Assembly (NCBI GenBank): GCA_947653315.1
Contig: CANTGP010000004.1
Location: 1-22,785, forward strand
DNA: 22,785 bases
Direction of reading: 5' to 3'
Origin: an uncultured Lachnospiraceae bacterium
Lineage (GTDB): Bacteria > Bacillota > Clostridia > Lachnospirales > Lachnospiraceae
Positions 17,242 through 22,785 of this stretch are shown here, one piece after another. How positions within the stretch are numbered: position 1 is the stretch's first letter; every line of letters begins with the position of its first letter. The position numbers were made by a program, and so were the translations under genes. The notes beneath the pieces were generated by a model. That model had not been told where the DNA came from, did not search any database, and saw nothing but the letters and a program-made list of their open reading frames with translations.

Positions 17242-18069
17242 ATGATATTGGAAAAAGGGATGATCCTTGCGGTTTACCTGCTTATCCTGTTTTTTGCCGC
17301 GCTCCGATTCCTCCCGGCGGAAAAGGGAAGGGTCATGCGGAGGTTCCGCGTGGGGAAAGCGATGACCATAGGGACGAGACAGGTGCAGGAGGACAGTTAC
17401 GGAACCTGCCAAAGTACGGAAGGTTTCCTTGCGGTGCTGGCGGACGGAATGGGAAAGAATTACGGCGGAAAAATATCCTCCCGGATAGCGGTGGATACCC
17501 TGAAAGAGATGTTTGCGGATTACCGCTCATCGGAAAATCCGGCATACTTTTTCCGCAGGTCCTTTCACCGTGCCAATGCGGGGATACTGGAGAAGCTGGA
17601 TGACGGAAGGGGAGGCGCCAGCGTGGGCGCCGTTCTGATAAAGGACGGCAGGCTGTACTATGCGGTGGCGGGCAACGTAAAGATAGCGGTCTGCCGCGGT
17701 GGAAACCTGGTACCGCTGTCCACCGGCCATACCGTGGACATGCTGGCGGGGGAACGTTTCCTGGAAGGCAGCATTACGCGGGAAGCGGCATTGGACCTGC
17801 TGGCGGACAGGAGACTGTATAATTACGTTGGGCAGGACGGATTCCGGGAAATCGAATTTTTCGACACACCGGTGCTGTTAAAGGAAAAAGATACCGTTGT
17901 GATGATGAGTGACGGACTGTATGAAGGATTGGATTGGAAAGTGGTGGAGGAAGCCGTGGCAGGAAAGAAGAAATGCCAGCAGAAGGCATATGACATCATT
18001 GAGGCGGTCAACGCGGGGAACCGTAAGGCGAAGGACAACGCCAGCGTGGTGCTGGTGGAGGGATTCTGA
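17242..18069 (+). CDS. Membrane-anchored PP2C-family protein phosphatase
   Basis: 275 aa; GGAGG at 17229-17233 lies 8 bases before ATG 17242. One TM segment (about 7-23) anchors a cytoplasmic PP2C catalytic domain. Metal-binding motifs are present: QEDS with E50/D51, ADGMG with D68, GG at 75-76, MSDGL with D224, and KDNAS with D265. It should remove phosphate from Ser/Thr residues. Paired with the two FHA genes just upstream it matches the PppA/Fha arrangement of T6SS threonine-phosphorylation control, where the phosphatase switches firing off. The matching kinase is not in this window. It is short-spaced after the FHA gene (15 bases). I consider it an active phosphatase. Confidence 0.9.
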   Translation: MILEKGMILAVYLLILFFAALRFLPAEKGRVMRRFRVGKAMTIGTRQVQEDSYGTCQSTEGFLAVLADGMGKNYGGKISSRIAVDTLKEMFADYRSSENPAYFFRRSFHRANAGILEKLDDGRGGASVGAVLIKDGRLYYAVAGNVKIAVCRGGNLVPLSTGHTVDMLAGERFLEGSITREAALDLLADRRLYNYVGQDGFREIEFFDTPVLLKEKDTVVMMSDGLYEGLDWKVVEEAVAGKKKCQQKAYDIIEAVNAGNRKAKDNASVVLVEGF

Positions 18070-18104
18070 TTGGAAAACATAGCGGTGCACGGATGAGGGA
18101 TAAG

Positions 18105-19226
18105 ATGAAAAAGCCAGGAATACAAAGCAGTATCTTTTGTTTGGGGTTGTATTTCTTCCTGACAGGATATAGTAACGGAAAAGAACCCCTGTATTATAAA
18201 GCGGGGGAAAGTACGGCAGAAAAAGTTTTGGCAGATAAAGCGGACAAACATGAAAGAACACCGGATGGGGAAGAAGTAAGACTGTATGACGAAGAAGGCA
18301 GGGAAATCTGTTTGTTTTTTATACCCGGGAAGTTCCAAATCAGTGCAGGGCCAAATGATATTTGGGATGTCGGAATCAAGTGGAAGGATTCCTTCGTTTA
18401 TCATATTTATGTTGACGGAAAAAACGGAAAGATATCGGATATTTATGCGGATTCCATTCCGGTCGGGAATAAGTATGTGGCATATATGGAAGATCATGAA
18501 AAGCTGGTGCTGGAGGATATGTTTGGATATGGAAGATATTACGGGGAATATTTGGAAATCAGAAGGGATTTTGGTGACAATATTCCTGCGGTGATAAGTA
18601 TTACACCGGTGGAAGATGACACCATATTACTGGAATATTATAAAGGGGAACAAAATGAAATCGTAACGGAGGAGATATGTATTTCCGATTATAAATGGGA
18701 CTTGTCCCGGTGGAGAAAAAATACCGTGGATGGTTCGGATGAAGAATACTGCAGGTACACATGTAAGGAAGTAACTGACGGGTTTGAGTTGAAGTTATAC
18801 GGCAGGGAAAATGAGGAAATATATTCTTTCGTATATCCCAAAGAACCCAACATTGGGAAAATATCGGATAATGTAATGGAGATTTCAATCAGCACAGGCA
18901 CGGAATCCGTTTACCTTCTGTATTTTGACAGGAAAAACGGAAAAATATCCGACGTTTATTACAATGCCATTCCTATTGAGGACAAATATGTGGCGTATAT
19001 GGACGACCATGAAAAACTGAAGATTGAGAGTATGTTCGGTCAGGAGTTTTATGCGGAAATCGAACGTGATTACAGTAGGGCCGCGGCGCCCGGATACCAA
19101 ATAGCGAGAATTAAGTTAATAGACGAAGAAACCATATTTTTGAGGTATTTAAAGGGCAGGGATTATGAATGGGTAATGGAAATCATATGCCTTACTGATT
19201 ATGGAAAAGAAGGACGGCACGAATGA
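18105..19226 (+). CDS. Exported two-repeat protein with altered lipobox, candidate immunity protein
   Basis: 373 aa from ATG 18105 (GAGGGA 4 bases upstream; ATG 18093 is an alternative). The N-terminus looks like a lipoprotein signal but the lipobox reads LTGYS instead of LTGCS; the Tyr codon TAT is one base from the Cys codon TGT. The mature part consists of two related halves: KNGKISDIYADSIPVGNKYV at about 18430-18490 matches KNGKISDVYYNAIPIEDKYV at about 18935-18995, and each is followed by AYM.DHEKL...MFG. It is more AT-rich than the phosphatase genes on both sides, and so looks like a cargo-type gene inserted within the signalling block. I do not recognise the family. Immunity or wall-protection is inferred from export and context only. 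Confidence 0.72.
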   Translation: MKKPGIQSSIFCLGLYFFLTGYSNGKEPLYYKAGESTAEKVLADKADKHERTPDGEEVRLYDEEGREICLFFIPGKFQISAGPNDIWDVGIKWKDSFVYHIYVDGKNGKISDIYADSIPVGNKYVAYMEDHEKLVLEDMFGYGRYYGEYLEIRRDFGDNIPAVISITPVEDDTILLEYYKGEQNEIVTEEICISDYKWDLSRWRKNTVDGSDEEYCRYTCKEVTDGFELKLYGRENEEIYSFVYPKEPNIGKISDNVMEISISTGTESVYLLYFDRKNGKISDVYYNAIPIEDKYVAYMDDHEKLKIESMFGQEFYAEIERDYSRAAAPGYQIARIKLIDEETIFLRYLKGRDYEWVMEIICLTDYGKEGRHE

Positions 19227-19275
19227 TACTGCATGTGCTTTACCGCGAAGTAGTGTCAGAGACAGAGGGATTCCA

Positions 19276-21126
19276 ATGAGAAAATACAACAGCAGCTTTA
19301 AAACCGCATTCCTGTCGGAAGCGGGAAACAAATTGAAGAATAACGATTATTTCGGTTTTGTGGAACTGGACAGGTATGCCTGTTATGTCATAGCGGACGG
19401 CATCACGGAGATGCGGGACGCGGAAAGTGCAAGGAAAGCCATCGAGGTGGTCGTCAACGCCTTCCAGGAAGCCCCCGGAATGGGAAAGGGCAGGATAAGG
19501 AATTACCTGCGGACAGCCAACCGGGAACTATTGAAGGGGGAAAGCTATGAGAAGATGAAGGCATCCGTAACGGTGGTGGTGACGGATTATGCGAAGCTCC
19601 GGTACGGCCATGCGGGGAACACCAGGCTGCGCCTGTACCGGGGAGGCAGGCTGTTCCATTCCTCCGGGGACATGTCCTTAAGCCGGGACATGGCAAGGGA
19701 AGGGAAACTGTCGGATGATAAAATCGCGCGCCATGAGGAAAGGAACAACCTGCATTCCTACCTTGGAAAAGAAAAGCTAAACCCCTTTGTGTCGAGGAAG
19801 ATAAAACTGGCGGACGGGGACATCCTCACCCTGTATACAAGGGGGATATGGGAAAACGTGGACGAGGGGGAACTGTCCGATGTCTTTTCGGAGGCAGGGA
19901 ATGAACCGGCGGAGGAATGTGACAAGGTGGAGGACCTCCTGCTTTCCAGACAGCCGGAGGATTTGGACAACTATACCTTTGCGGCGGTATACGTGGATAA
20001 AGTGTTCCGGGATCCGGAACGCCGGAAAAAAACGAAAAGAATCATAACCGTATCAGTCGCCGTACTGCTGTTGGCACTGCTGGCAGTCCTCTTGGTTTTC
20101 CTGTGGCGCAGGGACAGGGCAGGAAAGCGCGGGAACATGGAACAGCATTTTTCCAATACGGAAACCTACATGGAAGACAATAACTTCATCCGGGCAAAAG
20201 AGGAATGCGGGAAGGCGCTGGAACTGGCGCGGAAACTGCGGGACAGGGAGGCGGAAAAGAAGTACAATGCCTACCTCGCCTGCCTGGAAGCCGTTATCCG
20301 TGCGGATGACAGCTATGCGGAGGGGAATTACGGGGAAGCGAAGGACGCCTACCTGAAGGCAGCGGTGCGGGACAGGTATGCGGACAACAGCAGTTCCGCC
20401 TACATAGAAAAAAGGCTGTCGCAGATTAATGATTATGAACAGGTGTTGGATGCAATCAGCCTGGGAGACAGCCTGGCAGGGCATGGCAGTTATGAAATGG
20501 CAGAAGAAAAATACCAGGAAGCGAAACGCCTGGCGGCATCCATTTATTTTGACGACGGCAGGAAGCAGGCGTTGGACGCGCTGGACAAACTGTACGGGGA
20601 ATGGGGAGCCGTGAAGGAGGAACAGGAAGAACAGGCGCGGAAAAAGGCGGAGGACGAAACCGCGGCGGCAGAGCTGGTCCGCCAGGGGGACGGCGCATGT
20701 GCGGAAGGGGATTATGACGGGGCCATGGTCTTTTACCTGATTGCACTGGAAAAGTATACCGGAATGGAAGACGGGGTACGGATTGCGGCGCTGAACCGGA
20801 AAATCGTGGCACTGAACGAAAAACAGGAGGAAGTGGGTGCGCGCATGGATGAGGCGAAGGCGCTGGAGGAACAGGCGCGCATGTTCGAGGAGGAAAACGA
20901 CCCGGAACAGGCAAAGATTCAGTACCAATACGCCAAAGCGGTATACACCGAACTCGGGAAGGACAACAAGGCAAACGAAATACAGGGCGCCATAGACATC
21001 CTGGACAGCAGGCTGGCACAGATGGACAGGGAAGCGGAAAAAGCAGCGGCCGGACCGGACGGCGGCGGAAACGGGGAAAACGGGAGCACGGAAGGGACCG
21101 GGACGGTGAGCGGGAATAACAGTTAG
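19276..21126 (+). CDS. PP2C-like domain, TM segment and extracytoplasmic TPR-like region; possible pseudophosphatase
   Basis: 616 aa. ATG 19276 is preceded by AGAGGGA at 5 bases spacing and lies after the stop of the previous gene. Residues 1-245 form a PP2C-like domain: NNDYFG with D24, IADGIT with D41, and LDNYTF with D231. The SDGL-type motif has become LYTRGIW, with R189 where a metal-binding Asp is expected, and the GG after DG is lost. It may therefore be inactive and act as a sensor or scaffold. A TM segment (about 255-277) followed by WRRDR leads to an outside region of helical repeats (about 290-585; YAEGNYGEAKDAYLKA and CAEGDYDGAMVFYLIA are TPR-like). It ends in a Gly/Asn/Ser-rich tail. 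It could link an outside assembly to the cytoplasmic FHA/PP2C circuit. Confidence 0.85.
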   Translation: MRKYNSSFKTAFLSEAGNKLKNNDYFGFVELDRYACYVIADGITEMRDAESARKAIEVVVNAFQEAPGMGKGRIRNYLRTANRELLKGESYEKMKASVTVVVTDYAKLRYGHAGNTRLRLYRGGRLFHSSGDMSLSRDMAREGKLSDDKIARHEERNNLHSYLGKEKLNPFVSRKIKLADGDILTLYTRGIWENVDEGELSDVFSEAGNEPAEECDKVEDLLLSRQPEDLDNYTFAAVYVDKVFRDPERRKKTKRIITVSVAVLLLALLAVLLVFLWRRDRAGKRGNMEQHFSNTETYMEDNNFIRAKEECGKALELARKLRDREAEKKYNAYLACLEAVIRADDSYAEGNYGEAKDAYLKAAVRDRYADNSSSAYIEKRLSQINDYEQVLDAISLGDSLAGHGSYEMAEEKYQEAKRLAASIYFDDGRKQALDALDKLYGEWGAVKEEQEEQARKKAEDETAAAELVRQGDGACAEGDYDGAMVFYLIALEKYTGMEDGVRIAALNRKIVALNEKQEEVGARMDEAKALEEQARMFEEENDPEQAKIQYQYAKAVYTELGKDNKANEIQGAIDILDSRLAQMDREAEKAAAGPDGGGNGENGSTEGTGTVSGNNS

Positions 21127-21136
21127 AATGGAAATG

Positions 21137-21172
21137 CCCCATAGCCTGTAACAAATAAAAACGGATATGGGG
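21137..21172 (+). other. Weak hairpin between the TPR gene and the second effector
   Basis: CCCCATA at 21137-21143 pairs with TATGGGG at 21166-21172 around a 22-base A-rich loop. There is no U-run, so it is not a convincing terminator. It lies in the 71-base gap before the effector and may simply be chance. Confidence 0.25.
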
Positions 21173-21197
21173 ATATGAATATGGAAGGGGACAAATT

Positions 21198-22469
21198 ATG
21201 GCAAAGGAAGAAACGGCTGCACGGCTGGTGAACAGCATGTTTGAAATGGCTGCGGATGTATTGGTATGCAGCAGCTATATGGGAAATGAAAATGCCCTTA
21301 GTGAAGAAGAAAGAACCAAAAAAATCAGTGAATATCTTTTCCTTCACTGCGAAATGGAAAAATTTCTGTATTTAACGGGGGCGACTGTTTTAGAGTGCAA
21401 ATACGGGGAGAAGCAGGCGGAAGTAATTCCAACGGACCATAATGTCCAAGTGGATGGCAGACTGGCAGTTTCCTATTCGGATTGCAAGGTGGGGACGCAC
21501 ATTGGCAGTTTTGGAATCTGCAGTGAGCTGACGAAAAAGGCAGGAACGGAAATAAAATGCGTTCCGGAATTCGCACACGGCCAATGGCTGAATGTCTGTC
21601 TTGGGATGAAAATAGGAAATGAGAGCGGAGTAAATAAGGATTCTTATTTAATATGCACAAAATGTGAAAACGCAGTGGTTAAACCGGTATTTGTACCGGG
21701 AAGTGCAGGTGGGGAAAACGTCAGGTCAGGCAGTGCATCATTGGATATTTTCCTTAAATGTTGGGAAACGGGGGGAATAAGACCTTCGTTAGCACAAGAT
21801 AACATTCAATTATTGCCGGAGGGAGAGTTTGCGCCGGAAATGTACTATGATTCTGTTGATGAGCCAACCATAGGATGGGGGCATCTCATTGAGCCAGGAA
21901 AAGAAATATACGAATTTAATATAAATGGAAAAGTATACAGTAAAAATTTAATGAATGAAAGAATAACAGAGGAGGAAGCAGAGTATCTGTTTCAAAAGGA
22001 TAAAGAAATAAAACAGGAAGATTTAAATAATTTACTGGATACATATAATCTGACGACTACCCAAAGGCAGTATGATATGCTTCTTTCCATGACGTATAAT
22101 TTAGGAACTGGAGCATTGACTGATGGTGAGAAATATAAACAGACTAAAAGATGGTTCAGGACAGAAGGGTATAAAGATGCAGAGTACTCTAAGTATGTAT
22201 TAGGAGATATAACAAGTGGAGGAAAGGCTGGTGATAAGGGAAGGAGAATGGATGAGCTGGAAATATTAATAGGAAACAGTACAAATGAAGTAGAAGTGCT
22301 AGGAATAAAAATAAATAGTGATTATGTGAAAGAAACAGGAAATCTTGAAAGAATTAAGTCTGAAACAGGAGAGTCTATATGGAATAATTCTGATAAAATA
22401 GATGAGTTAAGGGAAAAATGGGAAACTGAAAACAATATCGAATACGAGGAGGATGATAATGAGGATTAA
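21198..22469 (+). CDS. Specialised effector: DUF4280-like domain fused to GH24 (T4-type) lysozyme
   Basis: 423 aa, ATG 21198, with AAGGGG 9 bases upstream. Residues about 50-180 look DUF4280/PAAR-like: LYLTGATVLECKYG, a SFGICSE segment, a W-containing FAHGQW loop and a DSYLICTKCENAVVKP ending. Residues about 180-345 are a GH24 lysozyme: LDIFLKCWE (likely catalytic E190; E208 is an alternative because of an insertion), YYDS with D218, PTIGWGH with T224, ITEEEAEYLF, a TTTQRQYDMLLSMTYNLG segment and a GRRMDELEIL helix. D218 to T224 has the same six-residue spacing as in T4 lysozyme. There is no signal peptide, so delivery by the apparatus is likely. The DNA becomes strongly AT-rich in the lysozyme part, as if this half had been acquired separately. 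An acidic tail follows. Confidence 0.82.
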   Translation: MAKEETAARLVNSMFEMAADVLVCSSYMGNENALSEEERTKKISEYLFLHCEMEKFLYLTGATVLECKYGEKQAEVIPTDHNVQVDGRLAVSYSDCKVGTHIGSFGICSELTKKAGTEIKCVPEFAHGQWLNVCLGMKIGNESGVNKDSYLICTKCENAVVKPVFVPGSAGGENVRSGSASLDIFLKCWETGGIRPSLAQDNIQLLPEGEFAPEMYYDSVDEPTIGWGHLIEPGKEIYEFNINGKVYSKNLMNERITEEEAEYLFQKDKEIKQEDLNNLLDTYNLTTTQRQYDMLLSMTYNLGTGALTDGEKYKQTKRWFRTEGYKDAEYSKYVLGDITSGGKAGDKGRRMDELEILIGNSTNEVEVLGIKINSDYVKETGNLERIKSETGESIWNNSDKIDELREKWETENNIEYEEDDNED

Positions 22470-22785
22470 AGGTGTTTTTGGTTTGGTATTAATTTTGACG
22501 GAACTAATATTTACGGAATTATTGCTGGAAGAAAATCCGATGCATTCCTATCAGGTATACCAGTCAGAAAGTTATGTGGTAGTTGAAAAGAAAGAAAAGC
22601 CGGAAGAATTATTATATAAAGAATATATCCGTTTTTCTGACAGCATTACGAATGTTTGTCTTTGTACAAAAGAAGGCAGAATGGCAAAAAATGAAGGAGA
22701 AGCCTACCTGCATGTAGATTTGGGGGAAATAGGGGACTGGTGGGGAGACCCGTTTGGTAATTTGGAGAGGGATGCGGAGGTGGAA
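22459..22785 (+). CDS. Partial membrane-anchored or secreted protein, candidate immunity to the GH24 effector
   Basis: The reading frame begins at ATG 22459, 11 bases inside the effector gene, with GAGGAGG at about 22447-22453, and stays open for 109 codons to the window edge; it is incomplete. The start is MRIKGVFGLVLILTELIFTE, a positively charged tip and a hydrophobic anchor. A polar exported region follows with Tyr, Glu and Lys. Translation is probably coupled to the effector. Position and topology mirror the anchored proteins behind the first lysozyme effector. No family recognised. Confidence 0.7.
   Translation, partial: MRIKGVFGLVLILTELIFTELLLEENPMHSYQVYQSESYVVVEKKEKPEELLYKEYIRFSDSITNVCLCTKEGRMAKNEGEAYLHVDLGEIGDWWGDPFGNLERDAEVE

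Noticed and set aside
20053..20928. Long open frame of 291 codons on the minus strand
   Set aside because: It lies fully antisense to the PP2C-like/TPR gene with its clear domains; high GC of that gene makes long antisense frames likely.
1..22785. CRISPR array, tRNA, rRNA, transposase or integrase
   Set aside because: No regularly spaced repeats, no clover-leaf or rRNA-like stretches, and no DDE or recombinase motifs were seen on either strand.

Overview
This window looks like part of a low-to-mid GC Gram-positive chromosome, most likely a gut-type Clostridia (Lachnospiraceae-like). Reasons: nearly every gene has a strong AGGAGG-type ribosome binding site, the coding strand is very purine-rich, signal and anchor sequences are of Gram-positive type, and no outer-membrane components are seen. 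Apart from one tiny minus-strand ORF at the left edge, all genes run on the plus strand with short gaps or overlaps. They read as one long operon or a few stacked ones. The taxon is an inference.

The best overall reading is a divergent contractile injection system resembling a type VI secretion system (T6SS). Left block (542-5981): a membrane-anchored von Willebrand A protein; a 726-aa protein whose N-terminal part resembles TssB and whose C-terminus resembles TssC, i.e. a candidate single-chain sheath; two paralogous ~141-aa Hcp-like tube candidates; a hairpin; and a small DnaJ-domain protein. Right block (16176-21126): an FHA membrane protein, a zinc-ribbon/FHA protein, a PP2C phosphatase and a PP2C-like/TM/TPR protein. 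These recall the threonine-phosphorylation switch of classical T6SS (PpkA/PppA/Fha). No kinase, ClpV, VgrG or baseplate gene is recognisable here, so the system must continue outside the window or be reduced.

Cargo lies between and after these blocks. At 6535-7968 a DUF4280 (PAAR-like) domain is fused to a phage-tail-type lysozyme domain. At 21198-22469 a DUF4280-like domain is fused to a GH24 (T4-type) lysozyme. Each is followed by predicted membrane-anchored extracytoplasmic proteins that are good immunity candidates. After the first effector come five such genes (8019-16084). Three are paralogs whose C-terminal thirds resemble DUF3298, the domain family of the lysozyme-binding anti-sigma factor RsiV. 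Two of them share an 848-bp block that appears base-for-base identical, a sign of very recent gene conversion or duplication (or an assembly artefact).

Proposed working: the sheath and tube propel spike-tip proteins carrying peptidoglycan hydrolases out of the cell; surface-exposed immunity proteins neutralise the same lysozymes; FHA/PP2C/VWA proteins control assembly or firing. The cargo and immunity genes are visibly more AT-rich than the core genes, as expected for modules exchanged by recombination. All homology calls were made by eye and need profile searches.
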